From: an uncultured Campylobacter sp.
GTDB taxonomy: Bacteria; Campylobacterota; Campylobacteria; Campylobacterales; Campylobacteraceae
Assembly: GCF_938041645.1 (NCBI RefSeq)
Contig: NZ_CALIST010000073.1
Location: forward strand, 1 to 57,352
Direction: 5' to 3'
Length of the DNA: 57,352 bases
Under the pieces are notes generated by a model. The model was not told the DNA's origin. It saw only the letters and a list, made by a program, of their open reading frames with translations, and did no database searches. Shown here piece by piece: positions 50,149-57,352 of this stretch (position 1 is its first letter; every line of letters begins with the position of its first letter). A program made the position numbers and the translations under genes.

Positions 50149-51987
50149 TTATCTTAAAATCGCAAGCACTTGATCGGCATCGACCGTATCGCCTTGGGCG
50201 ACTAAAATTTTATCGATTATACCTTTGCGCGGGCTTTCGATATTTATCTCCATCTTCATCGCTTCAAGTACGATTATCGTCTGCCCCGCCTTAACAGCGT
50301 CGCCTTCCTTTATTAAAATTTTAAATACGTTACTAGGAAGCGTCGCTTTTATATCGTTATCGTCCGTACCACCTCGCGCGTTAGCAGTGGGCTGCTCGCC
50401 GGCGGAGCGTTGCGACTGCGGCTTTGCAGGCGCTGAGGTATCGAAGCTGATGTCGTATCGATCGCCGTTTACAAGCACGTTTTGTCCGGCAAATTCTACG
50501 TTGTAAATTTTGCCGTTAATTTTAACGTCAAATTTGCCGTTTTTAGAAATACCGCTTTGATGACTTGCGGCAGGTGCTACGTCCTCTTTTTTGCGGATCA
50601 TCACCTTGCCCTCGCCTTTTAAAAACGCGATACCCTTTTCTTTGCACGCAAGCGCGATAAATACGTTCTCCTCGCTAGGCTCGATGCCCTGCTCGCGTAG
50701 AATCTTCTGCGCATACGCGACGCTCTTGCTCTCGTCGGCATCAGCGATATCTACGGCGTGTTTGGTCGTAGGCTGTAGTCCCAGCTGCTCCGCCGCCATC
50801 TTAATCACGCCTTCATCCGGCTTAACGGGCGTTTTGCCGAAATAGCCTAACACCATCTTGCCGTAGCCTTCGGCGATCTTTTTCCACGGGCCGAACATTA
50901 CATTGTTAAACGCCTGCTGGAAATAAAACTGGCTAACCGGCGTTACGCTCGTGCCGAAACCGCCCTTTTCGACGACCTCGCGCATGGCCTTGATGACGGC
51001 CGGGAATTTGTCTAAAATTTTATTATCGCGCATCATCTGAGTGTTTGCAGTAAGCGCGCCTCCCGGCATAGGCGAAAACGGAATGAGCGGGCTTACCTGC
51101 GTAGCCTCTGGCGGCATGAAGTAATCCTTCAAGCACTCGCCCAAAATCTCTTCGTATTTTAAAATTTTCTCTGCATCTAGCCCCAGGTCAAAATTTTGCC
51201 CCTTCGTCGCGTGCAGCAGCGTGAGGATGTCCGGCTGGCTGGTGCCGCCGCTTACGGGATGCGCGGCAAGATCGATGCCGTCTACGCCCGCAACGAGCGC
51301 AGCCTGATAGCATGCAACGCTAACTCCCGCCGTCTCGTGTGTGTGCAGGCGGATATGCACGCCGTCGCCTAAAATTTTACGCGCGCGCTTGATCGTCTCA
51401 TAGACCTTCTGCGGGCTGCTGGTACCGCTTGCGTCTTTGAAGCAGACGCTGTCGAACGGAATCTGCGCGTCTAAAATTTGACGCAGAATTCTCTCATAAA
51501 ACGCTGCGTCGTGCGCGCCGCTGCATCCCGGCGGCAGATCCATCATCGTAACCACAACTTCGTGTTTAAGGCCATGGCGATGTATGCACTCGCCGCTAAA
51601 TTTTAAATTTTCCACATCGTTTAACGCGTCGAAATTTCTAATCGTCGTCGTGCCGTGCTTGGCAAAAAGCTTGGCGTGCAGATCGATGATCTCGCGGCTG
51701 CCTGTATCGAGCGTGACGGTATTTACGCCGCGGCTAAGGGTCTGCAGATTCGCCCCCTCGCCCACGATGCTTCTAAATTTATCCATCATCTCAAAGGCGT
51801 CTTCGTTTAGGTAAAAATACAGGCTCTGAAACCGCGCGCCGCCGCCGAACTCAAAGTGCGTGATGCCCGCGTCTTTTGCCACGCTAACGGCAGGCAGGAA
51901 ATCCTCCATCGCCACGCGCGCGCCGAAAACTGACTGAAATCCGTCGCGAAAGGTCGTATCCATAACGTCGATAAGCTTTTTAGCCAT
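50149..51987 (-). CDS. pycB: pyruvate carboxylase subunit B / oxaloacetate decarboxylase alpha-type biotin protein
   Basis: 612 residues. The carboxyltransferase domain begins MDTTFRDGFQSVFG and contains the metal-site region RLHTHETAGVSVACY. The C-terminal biotin-carrier domain has VLEAMKMEINI, with biotinyl Lys578. A Pro/Ala/Gln-rich linker separates them (about residues 508-535). In C. jejuni the same gene next to pckA encodes the B subunit of the two-subunit pyruvate carboxylase; the A subunit (biotin carboxylase) is not in the window. With pckA it controls the PEP-pyruvate-oxaloacetate node. ATG follows TAGGAG. Confidence 0.94.
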   Translation of the reverse strand: MAKKLIDVMDTTFRDGFQSVFGARVAMEDFLPAVSVAKDAGITHFEFGGGARFQSLYFYLNEDAFEMMDKFRSIVGEGANLQTLSRGVNTVTLDTGSREIIDLHAKLFAKHGTTTIRNFDALNDVENLKFSGECIHRHGLKHEVVVTMMDLPPGCSGAHDAAFYERILRQILDAQIPFDSVCFKDASGTSSPQKVYETIKRARKILGDGVHIRLHTHETAGVSVACYQAALVAGVDGIDLAAHPVSGGTSQPDILTLLHATKGQNFDLGLDAEKILKYEEILGECLKDYFMPPEATQVSPLIPFSPMPGGALTANTQMMRDNKILDKFPAVIKAMREVVEKGGFGTSVTPVSQFYFQQAFNNVMFGPWKKIAEGYGKMVLGYFGKTPVKPDEGVIKMAAEQLGLQPTTKHAVDIADADESKSVAYAQKILREQGIEPSEENVFIALACKEKGIAFLKGEGKVMIRKKEDVAPAASHQSGISKNGKFDVKINGKIYNVEFAGQNVLVNGDRYDISFDTSAPAKPQSQRSAGEQPTANARGGTDDNDIKATLPSNVFKILIKEGDAVKAGQTIIVLEAMKMEINIESPRKGIIDKILVAQGDTVDADQVLAILR

Positions 51988-52028
51988 TTTTAGCTCCTAG
52001 GTTAAATTTAGCGTGAATTTTAATATTT

Positions 52029-53390
52029 CTAGCCTAAAAAAGCTTTTAAACCAAAAACCCCCGGAAAGATTGCGAGCGTTAATAGCACTAGAATTTGCAG
52101 CAAAATAAAGGGCAGTACACCTTTGTAAATGTCCGTGGTGTGGATTTGCGGCGGAGTCACGCCCTTTAAGAAAAATATCGAAAATCCAAATGGCGGCGTC
52201 ATAAACGATGTTTGTAAATTTACAGCGATTAAGATCGCAAACCACACGGGATTGATATGCAAAGACTCTACTATCGGCAAAAGTATCGGTAAAATGATAT
52301 ATGAAATTTCGACATAATCTAGAAAAAATCCAAGCACTATGATAACTACCATCGTAAGCGCGATAAATCCCCATGCTTGACCAGGCAGATTTTCCATAAA
52401 ATTTTTTACGACCTCATCTCCGCCCGTGTAAGAAAAAATCATCGAAAATGCCGTGGCACCCATCAAAATCATAAAAACCATGCCCGAAATTTTAGCGGTA
52501 TTTTTTAGCGCGTCATAGATCAGCCTAAACGAAAACGTGCGATATAAAACAGCTAGCGCTATCGCACCCAAGCAGCCTACCGACGAGCTCTCCGTAGGCG
52601 TAGCGATGCCCGCAAAAATAGATCCTAAGACGAGCAAAATCAGCACGAGCACCGGCACGACGTTTTTAAGCGCGATAAAAATTTGCTTTGATTTGCTAAG
52701 TCCCTCTAGCGGCGGAACAGGCGGCGCATAATCTTTGCAAATATATGAAATAATCGCAATATAAATCACGTAAAAACCCACTAGCACGAGCCCAGGAATA
52801 ACTGCTGCAGAGAAAAGATCGCCCACCGAAACAGAAAGTATATCGCCTAAAATAATTAGCACGATTGAAGGCGGAATAATCTGCCCAAGCGTGCCCGCAG
52901 CAGCGATAGTGCCGGTAGCTAGGGGCTTATCGTAGCCGTATTTCATCATCACGGGCAGACTGATGACGCCCATAGCGATGACAGTCGCGCCCACGATGCC
53001 CGTCGTAGCCGCAAGTAACGCGCCCACCAAAACAGTGCTGATCGCCACGCCGCCTCGTACGCCGCCGAATAAAAATGCCATCGACTCTAATAAGCGCTCC
53101 GCAAGGCGAGTCTTTTGCAAAATCATACCCATCAAAATAAAAAGCGGCACCGAAATTAGCAGCTGATTTTCCATAATCGAGTAAATTCTATTAGGCATCA
53201 GTGAAAAAAACTGCCTGCTCATATCCTCGAAAGCTTCGGTTAAAATTTCAAAGCCCTGCGCGTAATCCCACGCCTCACTAAGTCCGTAGATAAAGCCAAA
53301 AATCACAGCCACGGCGCCGAACGTAAACGCAACGGGAAAACCGAGTAACAGCATAAAAAGCGCTGCCGCAAACATCACTATGCCTATCAT
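52029..53390 (-). CDS. TRAP transporter large permease (DctM type)
   Basis: Na+-coupled transporter subunit, 453 residues from ATG 53390, chosen for AAGGTGGCG upstream. It has about 12 helices and the DctM pattern (LLLGFPVAFTFGAVAVIFGF; ISVPLFILMGMIL; ATPTESSSVGCLGA). It lies 93 bases after the small-permease gene. The substrate is probably a C4-dicarboxylate, keto acid or other organic acid, judging by the family and by the adjacent pycB-pckA genes. Confidence 0.92.
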   Translation of the reverse strand: MIGIVMFAAALFMLLLGFPVAFTFGAVAVIFGFIYGLSEAWDYAQGFEILTEAFEDMSRQFFSLMPNRIYSIMENQLLISVPLFILMGMILQKTRLAERLLESMAFLFGGVRGGVAISTVLVGALLAATTGIVGATVIAMGVISLPVMMKYGYDKPLATGTIAAAGTLGQIIPPSIVLIILGDILSVSVGDLFSAAVIPGLVLVGFYVIYIAIISYICKDYAPPVPPLEGLSKSKQIFIALKNVVPVLVLILLVLGSIFAGIATPTESSSVGCLGAIALAVLYRTFSFRLIYDALKNTAKISGMVFMILMGATAFSMIFSYTGGDEVVKNFMENLPGQAWGFIALTMVVIIVLGFFLDYVEISYIILPILLPIVESLHINPVWFAILIAVNLQTSFMTPPFGFSIFFLKGVTPPQIHTTDIYKGVLPFILLQILVLLTLAIFPGVFGLKAFLG

Positions 53391-53483
53391 AGCTCGCCAC
53401 CTTTTATCTTGCCATGGCAAAATTCCGCCCAAGAGCGAAAAGCGTAAAATTTATAGAATTTTAAATTTAAGCTCATTTTGCCT

Positions 53484-54053
53484 TCACACACTCTGCGCGC
53501 CCGAAGAATTCCCACTAAGAAATTCCGAGCCTTTGTTTTCCCTAACATCAAGCAGGGCGTTAATATTTTTAATCAAAAATCCAAATGCGTAGATAAATAA
53601 AAACGCGTAGCTAAGTGTGATCGCGGACTTGATGATCCAAAGATGCTGCATGCCGCCGGGATTGGCGCTGGCCTCATGGCTCGTATAAGCCTCGCTCACG
53701 TAATCGATCGAAAAAAACGCCACGAGCGCCACGAAAGGCAAAATGAAAAATATCGTGCCTAAGATATTTATGAGCGCTTTTGCAGTGGGGCTAAATTTTT
53801 CGTAAAAAATATCCACGCGAACGTGGGCATTTTCTTTGAGCGCGTAGGTCACACCGAATAAAAACATCGCCGAATATAGCCACCACGTAAGTTCTTGCAT
53901 AGCGACGGAATTTGCGGCGGGAAAAAGATAGCGCGCCACAACATTGTAAAAAACGACTATAACTAAAAGCGCCAAAAATACGATACTTAATACGCCTAAG
54001 ATATTTGCGAACGCATCAAAAGCTCTTTCTAATCTGCGTAAAAAACTCTTCAA
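53484..54053 (-). CDS. TRAP transporter small permease (DctQ type)
   Basis: 189 residues with four helices (LGVLSIVFLALLVIVVFYN; WWLYSAMFLFGVTYAL; LGTIFFILPFVALVAFF; ITLSYAFLFIYAFGFLI) and the DctQ signature NVVARYLFPAANSVAMQELTWW (residues about 37-58). The start is TTG 54053 with AAAGGG upstream. The periplasmic solute-binding DctP gene, usually adjacent, is missing from this window, so the receptor must be encoded elsewhere. Confidence 0.9.
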   Translation of the reverse strand: MKSFLRRLERAFDAFANILGVLSIVFLALLVIVVFYNVVARYLFPAANSVAMQELTWWLYSAMFLFGVTYALKENAHVRVDIFYEKFSPTAKALINILGTIFFILPFVALVAFFSIDYVSEAYTSHEASANPGGMQHLWIIKSAITLSYAFLFIYAFGFLIKNINALLDVRENKGSEFLSGNSSGAQSV

Positions 54054-54149
54054 AATTTTACCCTTTGCTTGAAATTTTTGCTATAAAAGCTGGGATTTTA
54101 GCAAAAATATCTGCAATTTATTATAAAATTATGCGCGGAAAGGATTTTT

Positions 54150-54761
54150 ATGATTTTAAAATTTCAAAACAAATACTCTAAAAGATTTCTCGCCTTTTGC
54201 GCTATCTGGGCGATTTTTTGGCTAGCATTTTCATATTTTTTCTTGCAAAAATTCCTTTTTATCTATCCGGAAAGCTTTAGTATTCACGTGAGATTCGCAC
54301 TTTGCGCCATAGCGCTAGGAACGGTGATTTTAGCGGTTTGCGGCAAGGACGTTTACGGCGCAATCTGTGGATATGCGGTGTGGTTCTACGGTGCGGTGCT
54401 AGGATTTGCCTCGTCGTTGAATTTAGCCAAAATCCGCGTCGTACTGCGCGAAGACGGCGAAATGGGAGGGATAAGCGGCTGTGGCGGGGCGGTTAAATTT
54501 TTAAATTTCGACTTAAGCGTGGTGCCGATTTTTAAGCCGTTTAACAGCTGTGCATTCGACGTTCCGGCAGTGCCGGCTGATGCGACGCTAGAGGGGCTGC
54601 AAGCCAAGCTAACGGCGCTTTATAGCGGAGGCTGGTATCTGTTCCCGGCAAGCAAAAGCGTGGATCTGGCGCAATTTTGGAGTTTTATCTTTATATTTTT
54701 CGCAATTATTTGGATGATTGGAATTTTTCTTGGATTTTTAAATAAAAAGGCGCAGAGATAG
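54150..54761 (+). CDS. membrane protein with a two-cysteine periplasmic loop (possibly DsbB-like)
   Basis: 203 residues from ATG 54150 after AAAGGA. There are three helices within residues 13-90, a ~90-residue loop and a final helix at about 175-197. The loop carries Cys111 (SGCGGAV) and Cys134 (FNSCAFDVP), which would face the periplasm if the topology follows DsbB. The first loop lacks the CxxC of DsbB/DsbI. It could be a degenerate relative that relays disulfides, or something unrelated. I do not recognise the family with confidence. Confidence 0.55.
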   Translation: MILKFQNKYSKRFLAFCAIWAIFWLAFSYFFLQKFLFIYPESFSIHVRFALCAIALGTVILAVCGKDVYGAICGYAVWFYGAVLGFASSLNLAKIRVVLREDGEMGGISGCGGAVKFLNFDLSVVPIFKPFNSCAFDVPAVPADATLEGLQAKLTALYSGGWYLFPASKSVDLAQFWSFIFIFFAIIWMIGIFLGFLNKKAQR

Positions 54762-54771
54762 TCCCTGCGCC
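54749..54771. terminator. shared terminator of the convergent membrane-protein and pseudopilin genes
   Basis: GGCGCAG (54749-54755) and CTGCGCC (54765-54771) form a GC-rich stem. On the minus strand it is followed directly by TTTTTATTTAAA, a good terminator for the pseudopilin gene. The stop codon of the plus-strand gene lies in its loop. Confidence 0.75.
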
Positions 54772-54778
54772 AAAGAAG

Positions 54779-55162
54779 CTACTGAACAATTACTAATGCA
54801 TCTGAACTATAAAGGTTGCTTATAGTTTTTAGATTTGCCGAATCCCAAACTGTAGCGCACAAACCATTGTATTCTTTTTTTAAGGTAATTTGCGATGCAT
54901 TGTTATATTTATAAGTAGCACAAACGGAGCCTTTGGCTTTAATAGGAATTGCTACATTTGTCATGCTAGGAATATCTGAACTATACTGACCTTGTGAAGT
55001 ATAGTAGCCTATTATATCGCTTAAAGATGTAACGATGTTTTGAGATGCTCTAACGACCTCTGCATCATCGCGCGTAGCTGCTAGTTTTGGAATGGCAACT
55101 GCCGCCAAAACACCTAAAATCACGATCACGAAAATTAATTCGATCATAGTAAAGCCCTTCAT
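54779..55162 (-). CDS. type II/IV pseudopilin-like protein
   Basis: 127 residues. The prepilin-peptidase site is Gly3-Phe4, followed by Glu8 (MKGFTMIELIFVIVILGVLA), the full class III signal. The mature protein has one N-terminal helix and a small globular head with two cysteines (SVCATYKY, GLCATVWD) that can pair. Campylobacter uses such proteins in its competence (Cts) transformation apparatus. It is a lone gene, with no secretion or pilus genes next to it. Start after AAAGGA. Confidence 0.88.
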   Translation of the reverse strand: MKGFTMIELIFVIVILGVLAAVAIPKLAATRDDAEVVRASQNIVTSLSDIIGYYTSQGQYSSDIPSMTNVAIPIKAKGSVCATYKYNNASQITLKKEYNGLCATVWDSANLKTISNLYSSDALVIVQ

Positions 55163-55225
55163 GTTTTTATCCTTTGATAAAAAATTTTTGGACTTATATT
55201 ATAAGACGTTTACTATAAATTTAGC

Positions 55226-55999
55226 TTAAAAATTCTTTGCGAATTCCAATATTTCAGATAAATTTTTTACCGCATTCGCACCTACCGCCACATAATGATT
55301 ATTTATCAGGCTTTTTCCGTTATAAAGAGGCGCCTTCATCGTCTTGAGATCCACTACCGCTCCGCCGCTTTGATGCAGCAAAAAATCCCCAGCGGCGATG
55401 TCCCAAAGCGAGCAGTCGCTAAATCTCGCATACGCGCTGGCGCCTCCCTCGGCTAAGATGCAAAATTTTATCGCAGAGCCTTTGCGCACGAGCTGCATTC
55501 CAAATTTTTGCGCGAATTGCACGTATTTTGCGGATCTGCTATAGTGCCCTTGCATGAAGATTTGTGGTGCGCTAGTGGGGCAAGGGAGTAGTACGCCGTT
55601 TTTATAAACTCCGCCGCCGTTTGAGCTATATATATCGCCGCTTATTGGTATGCTGATCACCGCTAAAATTGGACGCCCGTGCTCGATCAGCGCGATGCAG
55701 ACGCAAAACTCGCCGTTGCGTGCGATGAACTCCTTTGTGCCGTCAAGCGGATCTATCAGCCAAAATCTCTCCTCGCTCATGCGCCGCTTGCTATCCAGCA
55801 CGCACTCTTCCGAGCAGATCGCAATACCGCTAGACTCCAGAGTGCTCATTATCGCATCGTTTGCCGCAAGATCGGCATTCGTAAGCGGCGATCTGTCCGC
55901 TTTGACAAAGATATCAAATTTGTCGTAATTTTGCATTATCGCGGCATTTGCCTTTTTTGCGGCATCTATCGCAAGCGCCAAAAGCTCATCCAAGCCCAC
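55226..55999 (-). CDS. cysQ: 3'(2'),5'-bisphosphate nucleotidase (CysQ, inositol monophosphatase family)
   Basis: Removes phosphate from PAP/PAPS-type nucleotides. It is 257 residues with the metal motif DPLDGTKEFIARNGEFC and the second signature WDIAAGDFLLHQSGG. EECVLDSKRR supplies the first acidic ligand. I place the start at GTG 55999, six bases after AAGGA. The GTG two codons earlier directly abuts the Shine-Dalgarno sequence. Confidence 0.92.
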   Translation of the reverse strand: MGLDELLALAIDAAKKANAAIMQNYDKFDIFVKADRSPLTNADLAANDAIMSTLESSGIAICSEECVLDSKRRMSEERFWLIDPLDGTKEFIARNGEFCVCIALIEHGRPILAVISIPISGDIYSSNGGGVYKNGVLLPCPTSAPQIFMQGHYSRSAKYVQFAQKFGMQLVRKGSAIKFCILAEGGASAYARFSDCSLWDIAAGDFLLHQSGGAVVDLKTMKAPLYNGKSLINNHYVAVGANAVKNLSEILEFAKNF

Positions 56000-56149
56000 T
56001 TTCACTCCTTAAATTTAACGGTGATTCTATCAAATTTAAAATTCTAAACGTCTAAATTTACGCAAGTAAAAACAGGCAAAATTTCAAAACCCTTTTAGAA
56101 TTTTAATATTCTTTTTTATATAATTGCTAAAATTTTTTAAAGGATCAAC

Positions 56150-56836
56150 ATGACCCCAGTCGTATTAGATAGCGTTAAACACGCGGATTTGAAATATCAC
56201 GCAGACGCATTTCCCACCGCGCCTTTTGTACCGGTGATCGCGCCGGAGATCCCGTTTTGCGCGGACAACCTCGTTATCGTATTTACCATTGAAAAAGAGC
56301 CCAAAATGGTGGCGCTGCTAGGGCGCACCAAAAACGTTCTAATCGATAAGGATTATAAAGGAACGGTGCCTTCCTCGGTGCAGAATTATCCGTTTTTCTT
56401 AGCTCAAATCGGCGATCAAACGGCGATCTGCTTCGATAAAGACGCGCAGCAGATCAAGGGCAACGGCGAGGCGCTTTTTAAAGACGGTAAGCCGACGCCG
56501 TTTTTACAAAATTTAAAAGAGGTGATGCAAAATTACGCCGATTTAGATATGCGCACGCGCGTTGCGGCGGCGGAATTTCAAAAGGCGGGGATTTTAGAAG
56601 CCAAGGAGCTCGGCATCAACTCTAGCGGCAAGGAATCGTCACTGCTAAACGGCTTTTCGGTCGTAAATCGCGAAAAGCTTTTGAAGTTAAGCGATAAAAA
56701 GCTTGCGGATTTCGCGCGCCGCGGATATCTGGAACTAGCGTATTTTCACTTAAAAAGTCTTGCAAATTTTCAACGCCTAGGCGATAAGATCATGCAGCTC
56801 GACCCGCCGATTACGCCGAAAGAAGCGAAAAAATAG
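56150..56836 (+). CDS. SapC family protein
   Basis: 228 residues from ATG 56150 after AAAGGATC. It has the SapC pattern (FVPVIAPEIPFCADNLVIVF; VPSSVQNYPFFLAQIGDQTA; CFDKDAQQ...LNGFSVVNREKL). The family is named from the Campylobacter fetus surface-layer locus but is widespread in bacteria with no S-layer. There is no signal peptide, so the product is cytosolic. No S-layer or type I secretion gene is nearby, so an S-layer role is not supported by context. Confidence 0.9.
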   Translation: MTPVVLDSVKHADLKYHADAFPTAPFVPVIAPEIPFCADNLVIVFTIEKEPKMVALLGRTKNVLIDKDYKGTVPSSVQNYPFFLAQIGDQTAICFDKDAQQIKGNGEALFKDGKPTPFLQNLKEVMQNYADLDMRTRVAAAEFQKAGILEAKELGINSSGKESSLLNGFSVVNREKLLKLSDKKLADFARRGYLELAYFHLKSLANFQRLGDKIMQLDPPITPKEAKK

Positions 56837-57228
56837 ACGTTTTCGCCTCCTAAGTAGCTCATAATTTTTAGGATTTAATATCGCGGATTTATAAAACTTG
56901 CAAAACTTACGATCGTTTAGGGGCTTGAAGTTGCCATAACCGCATGCGAGCTTGAAGCCCTAGGAAGCTTTATTCGCGGCTAAACTAAATAAACCGCAAA
57001 TTTAGTCCTAAAATTTTAGCATAGGGTTTTATAACAAAAATTTTGCAACAACACAGTACGCAAGATTCCACGCTTAAAATTTCAAGCGAGAAATTTTACT
57101 ATAAAATTCTATTAAATTTAAAATTTAATTAAAGTAGATCAATTTATAAAATTTTATCCACACTGCCTAAAACTTTAGTTTTAAATTTAACCCAAGCCCC
57201 GCCTTTGCGCCGAAATTCCACCCGCAAT
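56837..57228. other. gene-free AT-rich region
   Basis: 392 bases without a gene. It contains dense AAATTT-type words after 57040, and no clear terminator or promoter. Confidence 0.5.
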
Positions 57229-57352
57229 TTATAGAAATTCCCGTGGCTCGTAGATTTGCACGCCGCGCGCGTCGCTGCGAGCCGCATTTATCATCGCGCG
57301 GGCGATACTTGCGCCGCTAAGCGGTCTAAATTTACCGAACACGCAGGCGGGC
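57229..57352 (-). CDS. C-terminus of a NAD(P)-binding (YbjT/SDR-like) protein, cut by the window edge
   Basis: The last 40 residues run from the right edge to TAA at 57229-57231: FGKFRPLSGASIARAMINAA and VQIYEPREFL. The pattern of a proline-isoleucine/leucine stretch, then VARAMI-like helix and IYE ending, is common in atypical short-chain dehydrogenases that bind NAD(P). Too little is visible to say more. Confidence 0.6.
   Translation of the reverse strand, partial: PACVFGKFRPLSGASIARAMINAARSDARGVQIYEPREFL

Noticed and set aside
56150..56836. S-layer export locus
   Set aside because: The gene is a SapC family member, but no S-layer, sapD/E/F-type or type I secretion gene is nearby, so the family name alone does not justify it.

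Overview
The window is a chromosomal segment of a Campylobacter species, most likely one of the higher-GC, oral-type lineages (C. gracilis, C. rectus, C. showae or C. curvus). This rests on the S10-spc ribosomal operon without rpmD, the pairs dapF-coaE-purM, aroC-rnc-rnhA-TPR/dnaG and pckA-pycB, a dba/dsbI locus and a SapC protein. Species assignment is inference. I saw no tRNA, rRNA, CRISPR array, insertion sequence or prophage.

Layout. Positions 336-10764 (minus strand) hold one tightly packed operon running from rpsJ to map, driven by a near-perfect consensus sigma70 promoter at 10828-10856. Positions 10910-13082 hold an AAA-type ATPase, a small orphan gene behind an AT-rich palindrome, and two translationally coupled mini membrane proteins. 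Positions 13791-17568 hold dapF, a Sel1-repeat secreted protein, coaE and purM. Positions 17586-24000 are an accessory zone: an orphan Imm10-like immunity gene, an iron-type alcohol dehydrogenase facing the wreck of its AraC-type regulator, the dba-dsbI disulfide locus with its beta-propeller as a separate gene, a frameshifted small gene, and an LRR plus NTF2-like protein. Positions 24206-33710 hold metabolism and envelope genes (hisIE, a band-7 protein, ilvE, pldA, mobA, an AI-2E family exporter, a methyltransferase). Positions 33711-39081 are a second accessory zone with paralogous four-cysteine secreted proteins, gene remnants, membrane proteins and a GNAT acetyltransferase swollen by repeats. 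Positions 39213-46219 hold aroC, rnc, rnhA, a LapB-like TPR protein, dnaG and a PP-loop ATPase. Positions 47108-54053 hold a CAP-domain lipoprotein, pckA, pycB (anaplerosis and gluconeogenesis) and a TRAP transporter. The end holds a membrane protein, a lone pseudopilin, cysQ, sapC and a truncated NAD(P)-binding protein.

The most unusual feature is distributed. The hexamer family RAATTY (mostly AAATTT or GAATTT) saturates intergenic DNA. It also lies at the core of long low-complexity inserts inside otherwise conserved housekeeping genes (hisIE, pldA, the GNAT gene, dnaG), once as a clean 24/27-bp minisatellite, and it forms the arms of several gene-end hairpins. RAATTY is the motif methylated by CtsM and required for DNA uptake in C. 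jejuni. These blocks may therefore be accreted uptake signals that have invaded coding sequence, in the way Neisseria and Haemophilus uptake sequences occupy terminators. That interpretation is inference; the motif density and periodicity are read directly from the sequence.
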